A stretch of DNA of 64,000 nucleotides. Source: an uncultured Bacteroides sp. (GTDB lineage Bacteria; Bacteroidota; Bacteroidia; Bacteroidales; Bacteroidaceae). The notes under the pieces are model-generated. The model was not told where the DNA came from, made no database searches, and saw only the letters and a program-made list of their open reading frames with translations. The stretch lies in the NCBI RefSeq assembly GCF_963677685.1, contig NZ_OY782186.1:1364001-1428000 (forward strand), written 5' to 3'. Position 1 is the first letter of the stretch. Every line of letters starts with the position of its first letter. Shown here piece by piece: positions 16,314 to 25,052 of the stretch. A program made the position numbers and the translations under genes.

Positions 16314-17507
16314 TTAGTTTATTCCCCATTGAGTAGGGTCATTCTGTTGTTTAACATTCTCAGATACCTGTGGGAAGAATTTGAAACCTGTTTTGGATTC
16401 AATTTCTGCAACTGAAGTACATATTGATCTTGGTGGTGCTATGTTGCCATAGGATTTATGTTCTACCCAAAAACCGATAGAAATGAGTTCGCTGTCCGCA
16501 CAATCTTTGATAGCCTTGCCTGTTGAGCCACTTTTAGTTCTTAGCAGGAGTTTAAAATAGTTTGTGGGAATAGGAACAATATTACCTGCACCATCAGTAG
16601 TAGTAGCCGGATTAGAACCAAAATAGGCACCGGTTACAACATATAATGTATCAGTACATTTATTTTGGCGAACTTTTGCTTCAAGCTTTGCCCACATATC
16701 TTGATTAAGACGGTCAAGTTGAGGAGTCATGTTGGACATATAAAATGTCTGCGTGTTGAGCTCGGTGGTAGCCAAGCGGTCTGCAGAAGGTATCTGATGT
16801 CCACGGTCATAACTGCCTTTGTAAGATCTATTAATACAGTTTGGCTGATAGCTTATCGGAATACTTGGTTCAAAAGCCCAAGCATCTGTACGTCCTCCTG
16901 AACCTAGGTAAGCTGAATGCATCGGATAGGCCACCCATAATGCAGCTTTTTCATTTAGGTCATAACAAATCGAATAGTTGCGAACTTTTTTATTATTAAT
17001 AGTGGCATACTCTGTTACATATTGATAATTGCTATTCTTTTTGTATTCAGGTATTTCTGCCCAACCGGTGAATGGTAAATTCTGTTGTTCTTTTGATAGC
17101 TGATTCAAGTCAAGTACTTGAGGGGTTTCACCTTCAAATTGAACAGATATTGTGGCTTGGCGTTGACTTGTTGTTGAGTTAGCAGTATAGTACACATATA
17201 GTACATTAAGCCCATCTTTTATTGTACCAATTTTACTTGTTGAATTGATGAAGTCTTTGCTACTGAATGAGCACCATGTTGTACCATTAGTTATTTCTGC
17301 ATTCCATGTAGTACCAGTTTTACCTTTTATGATAATGGCAGCTGAACCTTCTGATGTGCTAACTGTGGATGAGATTTTCCAATATGCCTCATTGAGTTGA
17401 AGTTCTGTAGGGCTATCATCTTTACTGCAGCCAGCTATATAGAATATAGTTGTTGCTAGTAAAATGATTTTTGCTACACTGATACTATAGTCTTTTATTA
17501 ATCTCAT
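16314..17507 (-). CDS. DNA/RNA non-specific endonuclease lipoprotein (BACON + NUC1)
   Basis: A 397-residue lipoprotein with Cys27 (Ile-Ala-Gly-Cys). An N-terminal BACON-like beta domain (about 40-135, with Thr-Trp-Asn-Ala and Trp-Cys-Ser-Phe strands) precedes a NUC1 nuclease domain (about 145-395). The catalytic Asp-Arg-Gly-His motif is at residues 234-237 (His237 the expected base), followed by the Met-Ser-Asn-Met-Thr-Pro-Gln and Asn-Gln-Asp-Met-Trp metal-binding segment. These residues define sugar-non-specific beta-beta-alpha-metal nucleases such as Serratia nuclease, here tethered to a membrane. It would cut extracellular DNA and RNA. It is the second gene of the operon, separated from the first by a perfect hairpin. 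Confidence 0.9.
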   Translation of the reverse strand: MRLIKDYSISVAKIILLATTIFYIAGCSKDDSPTELQLNEAYWKISSTVSTSEGSAAIIIKGKTGTTWNAEITNGTTWCSFSSKDFINSTSKIGTIKDGLNVLYVYYTANSTTSQRQATISVQFEGETPQVLDLNQLSKEQQNLPFTGWAEIPEYKKNSNYQYVTEYATINNKKVRNYSICYDLNEKAALWVAYPMHSAYLGSGGRTDAWAFEPSIPISYQPNCINRSYKGSYDRGHQIPSADRLATTELNTQTFYMSNMTPQLDRLNQDMWAKLEAKVRQNKCTDTLYVVTGAYFGSNPATTTDGAGNIVPIPTNYFKLLLRTKSGSTGKAIKDCADSELISIGFWVEHKSYGNIAPPRSICTSVAEIESKTGFKFFPQVSENVKQQNDPTQWGIN

Positions 17508-17536
17508 TTATTATATGTGAGGTATTTAGACATCAA

Positions 17537-17565
17537 ACACTTGGAGGATATTTTCCTCCAAGTGT
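17537..17565 (-). promoter_or_regulatory. Perfect intercistronic hairpin in the nuclease operon
   Basis: Perfect 12-bp stem (17537-17548 with 17554-17565), 5-base loop, between the BACON/DUF5689 stop codon and the endonuclease start. The minus-strand sequence after the stem is not T-rich, so an mRNA-processing or 3'-stabilising element, or partial termination, is more likely than full termination. Confidence 0.65.
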
Positions 17566-17598
17566 GAGAATCTTTTGGATTACTATTTATGTTACTTT

Positions 17599-20034
17599 TT
17601 AATTCTTGGTGGTAACTTTGATTGAATCAATGTATATTGCACCTCTTAAATCATTCATGATGTTGAAATAACTGTAATTTCCGCCACTCAAATCATATGT
17701 TTCGGTATATACTCTAAAGTCTCCAACGGTTTCGTTGCTAGATGATGCGGAAATCGTAGCGTCTGCGCTGGATGGGTTAGCTGATGTTCCGGCATAAACA
17801 TGATATGAAGGATCATATGTGCTACTAGCTGCAACTTTAAGTACAATTGTGATTGATTGTATATTTGATATAGCAGATACATTGGCTATTCTACCTTGCT
17901 TGGTGGTAGTAGTGTTACCTTGTACCTGTATACCACTACCTTTATTTTCAGGTGCAATACAAATCTTTGTACCTGTAAAGTTTAAGCTATTAGAACTCCA
18001 AGTATACCATGTTGCTACATCAGAAGTTGTTTGAGAACCATAACTATTGGTAGCTAGTTCTACAGTTCCTGTTTTTCCATCCACAATATTTTGTGAAGTC
18101 ATTGTGAAAGAGTTACCAGTACTTCCTCCTGCGGCATCTTGCTTAATAGCAACTGTTACACTATTACCATTTTGAAGTGATATAGTAAGAGTCTGATTAA
18201 TTGCAACTCCGCTATTTGCAGTAGCTACAACAGTTACAGTCGTTCCGCTTACAGAAGAAGAAAGAGTTCCTGACAATCCACTGGTAGAAAGAGTGTTGCT
18301 ACCTTGATTAGCTAGGCTAACTTCAATTGTTTTTGTACCTCCGGTTGCAGGGAAGTTTAAAGAAGTTGGGCTGACTGCTGTGATCATCGGTGTTGTAGAG
18401 TTGAATGCACTTACATCATCAAGATTACGTGGAACGAGCTGTCCTTTATCTGAGTAAACAGATGCTAGACCAGATACACTACCTGTTCCTGCTTGAAATG
18501 ATTTATCAACAAAAGCGGCTGCTCCTTTATTACAGAATACAGTAAAATTAGTGCTTCCTGCTGTGAATGTATGAGAAGATATTGCTGTTGCACTAGCCCA
18601 GATTCCTCCAGTAGCTATAGTTGCATTTTGAATAGTAACAGCCATTCCTTGATAATCCATTAACTTGTCGGCAGTAATAACAACCGGAGTAATCGTTCCT
18701 GTTCCTACTTTTTCAACTTTCACCCAAGTATCTGTTTTTCCTCCGGTAACTTCAAACATTCCATTGTAATTCTTTACTTGAGCAAGACCTTTGTAAAGAG
18801 TAACTTTTACTTTATCGCCTTTGTTAAGACTAAGAGTTCCCGGATCTACTTGACTACCATATAAGGTAATACCATTACCGGCTGCTGTTGCATTCTCAGT
18901 AGCAAGGATTAGGTTATTGTTTGAATAATTACCTCCTGTTATATCATTTTGAACAATTGCTTCAAAATAGCGATCTGCAGTGGCATCTACCGGAGTTTGA
19001 GTAGTATTCATCATTTGATTTAATTCCGGTATAGTAATGGCAGTTGCTTCAACAGGTCCTGTAGTAGCGCCTAAATCTATTACTTCACCTCCGTTACCTG
19101 TCGCTAGAGTGATATCATCTAAACGGAAAGCAGAAGGAGCTAATGCTGCGAATTTGATATATAAGTTTGTGGTAGCTTCTTTTAGTGTAAAGTTGGTAGT
19201 ACCGACAACCCAATATGGATGTTCTTGGTCACCGTTGTTTTTAGTATAAGTAAGAGGAACCCAGTTGGTACCATCTGAGCTTAAAGAAACTGTAAATTTG
19301 GATATGTCAAAAGTGTTATCATAATCGGTAGCACCGTCCGGTTTGTATGAATAGCTAGCACCAAATGTAAGTTTTAGGTTCGTTTGAGCAGAAGTTAAAG
19401 CTATCTTATTAATAGTGAAAGATGCAGGGAGAGTACCGAAGAAAATTACATTCGGTCCTGATGCATTGTCATATGCGCCATTGTTTGATAATCCGCTTTT
19501 ACGTACGCTTGCACTTTGACCGGAGTATGTTACATCTGTAACACCGATTCCAGATTTGTTCCACTCAGTGTATGCATCAACGTAAGGATAAGGGCTTGAA
19601 AGACTGCCTGTGCCTACTGTTTCATTGTAGATTATAGTTGATTCAACAATGCTTCCACTTTTTATTGTGATAGTTTCTGACATCAGAGCTCCAACTTTAT
19701 TTGAGACTTGGATGACTACGCTTGCTTCATCATTAATATTTTCAGGAATACTTACCTCGATTGTAGCAGAACCATCTCCTTCAGTCTGTGAAAGTGTTAC
19801 CCAACTTTTGTCATCCTTAACGGTTGCAGTCCAATGTCTGTTAGTTGAGATTTCAAAAGACGACTGGCTACCTTCTACAGGGTTGCCATCTGTGCCAAAA
19901 GTTAAACTTGTTGAAGAGACTTTTAAAAAAGGAGCCTCTGTGTCATCGTTATCATCAACACAGCTTGTGAGAACAGCTGTGAACATTACGAGCATAATCC
20001 CGTAAAACAATTCAAAAAAAGATAATTTTCTCAT
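17599..20034 (-). CDS. Multidomain BACON/DUF5689 surface lipoprotein, first gene of the nuclease operon
   Basis: An 811-residue lipoprotein with Cys25 (Leu-Thr-Ser-Cys-Val-Asp-Asp). Domains by eye: BACON-like (about 36-127, with Arg-His-Trp-Thr-Ala and Trp-Val-Thr-Leu), a jelly-roll-like region (about 130-315), DUF5689 (about 330-525), a second BACON-like repeat (about 548-635, Pro-Thr-Ser-Leu-Asn-Phe-Pro), and a C-terminal beta-sandwich (about 640-811). There are no catalytic motifs and few charged clusters: an all-beta, Ser/Thr-rich adhesion or binding architecture. It starts the operon and is followed by a hairpin that could make it the most abundant product. It probably captures the polymer at the surface. 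BACON domains usually bind carbohydrate or mucin, so DNA binding is only a contextual guess. Confidence 0.78.
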   Translation of the reverse strand: MRKLSFFELFYGIMLVMFTAVLTSCVDDNDDTEAPFLKVSSTSLTFGTDGNPVEGSQSSFEISTNRHWTATVKDDKSWVTLSQTEGDGSATIEVSIPENINDEASVVIQVSNKVGALMSETITIKSGSIVESTIIYNETVGTGSLSSPYPYVDAYTEWNKSGIGVTDVTYSGQSASVRKSGLSNNGAYDNASGPNVIFFGTLPASFTINKIALTSAQTNLKLTFGASYSYKPDGATDYDNTFDISKFTVSLSSDGTNWVPLTYTKNNGDQEHPYWVVGTTNFTLKEATTNLYIKFAALAPSAFRLDDITLATGNGGEVIDLGATTGPVEATAITIPELNQMMNTTQTPVDATADRYFEAIVQNDITGGNYSNNNLILATENATAAGNGITLYGSQVDPGTLSLNKGDKVKVTLYKGLAQVKNYNGMFEVTGGKTDTWVKVEKVGTGTITPVVITADKLMDYQGMAVTIQNATIATGGIWASATAISSHTFTAGSTNFTVFCNKGAAAFVDKSFQAGTGSVSGLASVYSDKGQLVPRNLDDVSAFNSTTPMITAVSPTSLNFPATGGTKTIEVSLANQGSNTLSTSGLSGTLSSSVSGTTVTVVATANSGVAINQTLTISLQNGNSVTVAIKQDAAGGSTGNSFTMTSQNIVDGKTGTVELATNSYGSQTTSDVATWYTWSSNSLNFTGTKICIAPENKGSGIQVQGNTTTTKQGRIANVSAISNIQSITIVLKVAASSTYDPSYHVYAGTSANPSSADATISASSSNETVGDFRVYTETYDLSGGNYSYFNIMNDLRGAIYIDSIKVTTKN

Positions 20035-20371
20035 TCGTTAAATGATTAGATAAATATTTATTTTTTTGTGTTAATCTGCCTCTTTAGACTTAGGCTAAAT
20101 TTTATATAACTTGTTTGTTAACTTTGTTTTTCCTTAATTAATTGCATAAATTTTAATGTTTTGTTTTAAATATACCTATCAATTAAGTGAACTAAACAAG
20201 AATGTGTTTCATTCCTGTTTCAACCTATTTGCAAAGGAAGAAAAAAAATCTTGTTTCTAGCCTTTTTGTAGTTAAAAAACGCATTTTCATGTGGTTAATA
20301 TGCTTTTTTTTGAAGATATTTGTAATCTGAATGTAACAGTAAAAAGAATATCTATTTAATAATTTAAGTTA
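20035..20371. other. Divergent control region between the nuclease operon and EEP gene
   Basis: A 337-base, very AT-rich gap with both promoters expected inside. On the minus strand a TATATTTA is one base off the -7 consensus. No exact TAnnTTTG, operator palindrome or riboswitch was recognised. Shared control of the two sides is possible but not shown. Confidence 0.4.
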
Positions 20372-21394
20372 ATGAAAAAGCTGTTTATTGCATTGCTTTT
20401 GCTACTTCCTGTTTTAACTTATGCTCAGGGAAAGAAATACGCTCTTTATAGCGTAGCATTTTACAATTTAGAGAATATGTTTGATACTATTCATGATGTA
20501 GGAAAGAATGACTATGAGTATCTTCCGGATGGAAGAGCCAAATGGGATAGTATGAAGTATAAAGCGAAATTGAAAAATATGTCTACTATTTTGGGCATGT
20601 TGGCAACTGACAAACTACCTATGGGACCCACAATTATTGGTGTTTCAGAAGTAGAAAACAGAAGAGTGCTTGAGGATTTACTTAAACAACCGGCATTGGC
20701 CGATCGAGGTTATAAAATTATCCATTATGAAGGACCTGATAAAAGAGGGATCGATTGTGCTTTCTTTTATAACCCGAAACAATTTCATCTGAATCATGCT
20801 AAACTAGCTCCTTATGTGTACCTCAATGATACGGTGCATAAAACAAGAGGCTTTTTGATTGCTGATGGTTATTTAGCTGATGAGCACGTCGATTTTATTG
20901 TAAATCATTGGCCTTCTAGAGGGGCGCCATCTTCTGCACGTGAAAGAGCTGGTGAGCAAGTCCGTGTTCTTAAAGACTCTTTATTGAGTGAAGATCCTAA
21001 TGCTAAGATTATAATTATGGGTGATATGAATGATGATCCTATGGATAAGAGTATGAGTGTTTCATTGGGAGCCAAGAGAGAAAAAAGTGAAGTCGGAGCA
21101 CATGATCTGTATAATCCATGGTGGAACTTGCTGGTAAAGAAAGGCGTTGGTTCTTTAGAGTATCGTGGAAAATGGAATTTATTTGATCAGATAGTCTTTA
21201 CTGGTAATCTTTTGGGAAGCGACAGGAGTACACTGAAATTTTACAAAAATGAAGTTTTCATGCGCGATTTTATGTTCCAACAGGAAGGTCGTTATAAAGG
21301 ATATCCCAAGAGAACTCAGGCTGGCGGAGTGTGGCTGAATGGTTATAGCGATCACTTGCCAACGCTCATTTATCTAATCAAAGAGGTTCATTGA
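20372..21394 (+). CDS. Secreted EEP-family nuclease/phosphatase, paralogue
   Basis: A 340-residue protein with a signal peptide (cleaved after Tyr-Ala-Gln). It carries the same motif series as the minus-strand EEP enzyme at 15264-16301: Phe-Tyr-Asn-Leu-Glu-Asn, Val-Ser-Glu-Val-Glu-Asn-Arg, His-Trp-Pro-Ser-Arg, Met-Gly-Asp-Met-Asn-Asp-Asp-Pro and Ser-Asp-His-Leu-Pro. It also shares a Gln-Glu-Gly-Arg-Tyr-Lys-Gly-Tyr-Pro segment near the end. The two are clear paralogues of almost equal length. It reads away from the nuclease operon across a 337-base gap and has its own terminator. It probably belongs to the same scavenging function, perhaps with different substrate preference or regulation. Confidence 0.85.
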   Translation: MKKLFIALLLLLPVLTYAQGKKYALYSVAFYNLENMFDTIHDVGKNDYEYLPDGRAKWDSMKYKAKLKNMSTILGMLATDKLPMGPTIIGVSEVENRRVLEDLLKQPALADRGYKIIHYEGPDKRGIDCAFFYNPKQFHLNHAKLAPYVYLNDTVHKTRGFLIADGYLADEHVDFIVNHWPSRGAPSSARERAGEQVRVLKDSLLSEDPNAKIIIMGDMNDDPMDKSMSVSLGAKREKSEVGAHDLYNPWWNLLVKKGVGSLEYRGKWNLFDQIVFTGNLLGSDRSTLKFYKNEVFMRDFMFQQEGRYKGYPKRTQAGGVWLNGYSDHLPTLIYLIKEVH

Positions 21395-21426
21395 TTTTAT
21401 ATTATATTATTTCATAACAATATATA

Positions 21427-21464
21427 AAGAAGCCGAAGCTGCTAAACACAGTCTTCGGCTTCTT
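21427..21464 (+). terminator. Terminator of the + strand EEP gene
   Basis: Perfect 12-bp stem AAGAAGCCGAAG (21427-21438) with CTTCGGCTTCTT (21453-21464), 14-base loop, followed by TGTTCT. It lies 33 bases after the stop codon. Confidence 0.88.
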
Positions 21465-21634
21465 TGTTCTAATATCTCTGCTGTAATTGAAAGCTGATGA
21501 AGAAAGAAGATGATTGCTACCTCGAGATTACAATCTATTATTAAATATTATTTAATTCAGGGTAATTGACTTTAAATGTGGGCGCTGACAGGAGATTTGT
21601 TAGGCTCTGCTTCTTCTTTTTAAAGTATTATGCT

Positions 21635-21642
21635 TACTTTTG
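21635..21642 (+). promoter_or_regulatory. -7 promoter box of the aldolase gene
   Basis: TACTTTTG, an exact TAnnTTTG match. No TTTG -33 box at the usual distance. Expected transcript start is near 21650 and the leader is about 33 bases. Confidence 0.65.
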
Positions 21643-21682
21643 CGTAGAATTTTAATTCACTAACAATTAATATATTAAAAAC

Positions 21683-22684
21683 ATGATTAATTACAAAGAC
21701 TTAGGCCTCGTAAACACTAGAGAAATGTTTGCCAAAGCTATTAAAGGCGGATATGCAATTCCTGCTTTTAATTTTAACAATATGGAGCAATTGCAAGCTA
21801 TCGTTCAAGCTGCTTCGGAAACCAAATCTCCTGTTATTCTTCAGGTTTCTAAAGGTGCCCGTGCTTACGCAAACCAAACTTTGCTTCGTTATATGGCCGA
21901 AGGTGCTGTAGAGTATGCAAAAGAGTTAGGTTGTGCAAAACCGGAAATCGTATTACACCTTGATCATGGTGATTCACTAGAAACTTGTAAATCATGTATT
22001 GACATGGGCTTCTCTTCTGTAATGATCGACGGTTCTCATCTTCCTTATGATGAAAACGTAGCTCTTACTAGAAAAGTAGTAGAATATGCTCACCAATTTG
22101 ATGTAACTGTAGAAGGTGAACTTGGTGTACTTGCAGGTGTTGAAGATGAAGTTTCTTCTGACCACCATACATACACTAAACCTGAAGAAGTTGTTGACTT
22201 TGTTACTAAAACAGGTTGCGATAGTTTAGCTATTTCTATTGGTACTTCTCACGGAGCTAACAAATTTACTCCTGATCAATGTACTCGTGACGCTAACGGT
22301 CGCTTGATTCCTCCTCCATTGGCATTTGATGTTTTGGATGGTGTAATGAAAGAACTTCCAGGATTCCCTATCGTTCTTCACGGTTCATCTTCTGTTCCTG
22401 AAGAAGAAGTTGAAACAATCAACAAATACGGTGGTGCAATGAAAGATGCTATCGGTATTCCTGAAGAAGAACTTCGTAAAGCTGCTGCTTCTGCTGTTTG
22501 CAAAATCAATATCGACTCAGATAGCCGTTTAGCTATGACTGCTGCTGTTCGTAAAGTATTTGCTGAAAAACCAGCTGAGTTCGACCCACGTAAATATTTG
22601 GGACCTGCTCGTGATAACATGAAGAAGCTTTATAAGCATAAAATAGAAAGTGTACTTGGTTCTGCAGGTAAACTTGCTGAATAA
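21683..22684 (+). CDS. fba: Class II fructose-1,6-bisphosphate aldolase
   Basis: A 333-residue cytoplasmic enzyme that cleaves fructose 1,6-bisphosphate to two triose phosphates in glycolysis (reverse in gluconeogenesis). Class II marks: Pro-Ala-Phe-Asn-Phe-Asn-Asn near residue 27, the Zn/catalytic Leu-His-Leu-Asp-His-Gly-Asp segment (about 92-98), and a Glu-Gly-Glu-Leu-Gly-Val-Leu-Ala-Gly-Val-Glu-Asp block. Also present are Gly-Thr-Ser-His-Gly and Val-Leu-His-Gly-Ser-Ser-Ser with the second and third Zn histidines, and Asn-Ile-Asp-Ser-Asp. Codon use is strongly biased, as in highly expressed genes. It is a single-gene unit with an exact -7 box and a strong terminator. Confidence 0.96.
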   Translation: MINYKDLGLVNTREMFAKAIKGGYAIPAFNFNNMEQLQAIVQAASETKSPVILQVSKGARAYANQTLLRYMAEGAVEYAKELGCAKPEIVLHLDHGDSLETCKSCIDMGFSSVMIDGSHLPYDENVALTRKVVEYAHQFDVTVEGELGVLAGVEDEVSSDHHTYTKPEEVVDFVTKTGCDSLAISIGTSHGANKFTPDQCTRDANGRLIPPPLAFDVLDGVMKELPGFPIVLHGSSSVPEEEVETINKYGGAMKDAIGIPEEELRKAAASAVCKINIDSDSRLAMTAAVRKVFAEKPAEFDPRKYLGPARDNMKKLYKHKIESVLGSAGKLAE

Positions 22685-22705
22685 GACCCGTAAACACTTT
22701 TAAAC

Positions 22706-22763
22706 AACAATAAAAGCCTGATTACTCTTCTCTTTTGGGAGAAGGTAATCAGGCTTTATTGTT
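22706..22763 (+). terminator. Strong terminator of fba
   Basis: Stem of about 19 bp, AACAATAAAAGCCTGATTAC (22706-22725) against 22744-22763 with a single bulged A. The 18-base loop can itself pair (CTTCTC with GAGAAG). It lies 21 bases past the stop codon. Confidence 0.9.
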
Positions 22764-22886
22764 GAAAAAAACTTTTGTATAGAATTTCAATTATAGGATG
22801 GCGTGGGTTAAAACTCCGTTTTATGACACTACCACTTTCAATCTGAAATTTGACGATTCTTATCACGAATGAAAATGAGGGTGTCT

Positions 22887-23011
22887 ATTTTATGAGAGAA
22901 TAACTTTTAATCTACTATTTGACTATCCTTATCAGCAATGAAAAGAGCCCTATCATTACTTAAAACAGAGTTTGATAGGGCTCTTTTATATTTCTTAGTT
23001 ACGATCTGCGA
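22887..23011 (+). repeat. 125-bp dispersed hairpin element, copy B (terminator-like)
   Basis: It aligns with 5579-5703, mostly identical in the second half. Perfect 15-bp stem (22941-22955 with 22973-22987) followed by TATATTTCTT. Relative to copy A one stem pair differs on both sides (A-T at 5642/5671, C-G at 22950/22978), so the structure is conserved. Located between the fba terminator and the 3' end of susA. Confidence 0.75.
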
Positions 23012-23074
23012 TTTTTTCGCCTCTCTTGCTACACTTTTTTCAAATAAAGAGTTTATGCTTAGGAGCTTTTTGAT

Positions 23075-24925
23075 TTATAGCTCGATCACTAAAGATTCGC
23101 GAGCAGTCAACTCTAACTCTTTGTCGAATTCTATCTTTTTCCCATGGATGATATCTTTGCCCTCTGTCTTTCCTTTTAATACTTCTGCATAATACCTGAG
23201 AGGGAGGCTAACCTCTTTGTTGCATCCGTTGAGTAATACCAGTACCGTTTTTCCTTGATACTGACGGGCATAGGCATAAACTCCATGTTGAGGCATGAAT
23301 TGTATCATGCTTCCTTTAGCAATCACTTCGTTGTTTTTGCGCCATTGCAGTAGCGTTCGGTAGAAATTGTAGCATTCGTTCTGGAGCTTTGTCCTGCCCG
23401 AGGCAACGAAAGCATTTATCGGATCATTGCTCCATCCTCCTGGGAAGTCTTTACGTACATATCCGTCACTCTTCTCTTTAGTACCGTTCATCATCACTTC
23501 CGTTCCGTAGTACAGTTGGGGAATGCGGCGAGTGGTTAGTAGCAACGTTACAGCTTGTTTGAGCATGTTTAAATCCTGACCATTGCCCAAGAAGCGATCT
23601 GTGTCATGGTTTTCATAGAAAGCTAGTACAGAAGCAGGGTTAGGATAGAGGAAGTCATAAACGAAATTGTTGTAAATACGATTTAGACCGTTAGAGTAGG
23701 AATCTGTTTCTTCCTTTTTTGCTTGGTTTATCTTATCAAATAGGCTGAAATCCATCACTGTCTTTAAGTTACTGTTTCGGGGAGCGGAAAGTTTAGAATC
23801 TTTTTGCCACCAAGCTGTGTAAGCTGGTTCGGTGACCCATGTTTCGCCTACTACATTGTAGTTCGGATATTCTTCGTTGAGCTCTTTCATCCAGTGACTC
23901 ATAGCATCATAGTCAGCATAAGGGTAGGTATCCATGCGTATGCCATCTATTCCTGCATATTCTATCCACCAAAAACTGTTCTGTACCAGATAGCGATATA
24001 CGTGCGGATTGTGTTGGTTAAGATCGGGCATAGCCTTTACGAACCAACCATCGTTCATCTGACTGAAATCATATTTAGAGGTGTAAGGATCAACCTGTGG
24101 AGTTAACTTGAATGAGGTTTGCACGAAATTCTTTTTATAGTCTGAATGATTGAACCAGTCTTTTGAAGGCATATCTTTTAACCAAGGGTGTTCTAATCCG
24201 CAATGATTGAAAATCATATCCATCACAATCTTAATCCCTTTATGGTGCGCTTTATCAATCAGCGCTTTATATTCCTGGTTTGTACCAAATCGCGGATCTA
24301 CCTTATAATAATCGGTGGTGGCGTATCCGTGATAAGAACCGCCATCCATATTGTTTTCTAATACCGGAGTGAACCAAAGTGCGGTAACTCCCAAATCAGA
24401 GAAATAATCCAAATGCTGTGCTACTCCGGCTAGATCTCCTCCGTGACGGGCATTAGGGTCCTTTCGGTCCACTTTGTAAGGAGCCATTCCTTTGAGTTGG
24501 TCATTATCTGGATTGCCATTTGCAAAGCGGTCGGGCATCAGCAGGTATAGCACATCTGAAGCGTCAAAACCTTTACGTTCGCTTCCTTTCATTTTTCGTG
24601 GCTTGAGCTCATACTCTTTGATTACTTTTTTTCTCCCTTCAGTGAAGGTAAGCATCATTTTTCCGGGTTTTACCTCTTTGCTTAAGGTGAGGTAGACTAA
24701 TAAGTAATTGTTGCTTTCCAGTTTCACGGTGCTGCTCAGAGCTACTCCCGGATAATCAACACTGACAGAAGCATTGCCTATTTCGGGACCATAAACCATT
24801 AGTTGTAGCTCCGGATTATTCATTCCGGTAAACCAGCAAGGTGGATCGATTCTATTTACATTTATAGTTGCATGCATACTAGCGGACAATAAAATAGCGA
24901 TCAATAGAAAAAGTGTTTTCTTCAT
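23075..24925 (-). CDS. susA: Periplasmic neopullulanase, SusA type (GH13)
   Basis: A 616-residue enzyme, almost the length of B. thetaiotaomicron SusA (617 aa). Signal peptide about 1-19 (cleaved near Met-His-Ala) without lipobox, so periplasmic. An N-terminal Ig-like domain (about 20-120) is followed by the GH13 barrel. Region I is intact (Asp-Met-Ile-Phe-Asn-His). The catalytic residues are nucleophile Asp332 (Gly-Ile-Arg-Met-Asp), acid/base Glu361 (Val-Gly-Glu-Thr) and Asp441 (Glu-Asn-His-Asp-Thr-Asp). SusA degrades malto-oligosaccharides delivered by SusCD. In B. thetaiotaomicron susA is the first structural gene next to susB and susC. Here it stands alone, inverted, about 18 kb from the susEF-like genes. 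Confidence 0.92.
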   Translation of the reverse strand: MKKTLFLLIAILLSASMHATINVNRIDPPCWFTGMNNPELQLMVYGPEIGNASVSVDYPGVALSSTVKLESNNYLLVYLTLSKEVKPGKMMLTFTEGRKKVIKEYELKPRKMKGSERKGFDASDVLYLLMPDRFANGNPDNDQLKGMAPYKVDRKDPNARHGGDLAGVAQHLDYFSDLGVTALWFTPVLENNMDGGSYHGYATTDYYKVDPRFGTNQEYKALIDKAHHKGIKIVMDMIFNHCGLEHPWLKDMPSKDWFNHSDYKKNFVQTSFKLTPQVDPYTSKYDFSQMNDGWFVKAMPDLNQHNPHVYRYLVQNSFWWIEYAGIDGIRMDTYPYADYDAMSHWMKELNEEYPNYNVVGETWVTEPAYTAWWQKDSKLSAPRNSNLKTVMDFSLFDKINQAKKEETDSYSNGLNRIYNNFVYDFLYPNPASVLAFYENHDTDRFLGNGQDLNMLKQAVTLLLTTRRIPQLYYGTEVMMNGTKEKSDGYVRKDFPGGWSNDPINAFVASGRTKLQNECYNFYRTLLQWRKNNEVIAKGSMIQFMPQHGVYAYARQYQGKTVLVLLNGCNKEVSLPLRYYAEVLKGKTEGKDIIHGKKIEFDKELELTARESLVIEL

Positions 24926-25052
24926 GGTATTAAAGTTGGATGTGTACCTTTCATTAACACGCCTAAGATAGCATCTGTTTTTCTATTTTGCTTTATTATC
25001 TCTGCTTATTGCAGCATTCTATTTATGCAAACGTTTCCACCCTGTTTGGAAG

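Noticed and set aside
20035..20371. Riboswitch or structured leader upstream of the nuclease operon
   Set aside because: Only AT-rich sequence with weak stems; no conserved riboswitch core was recognised.
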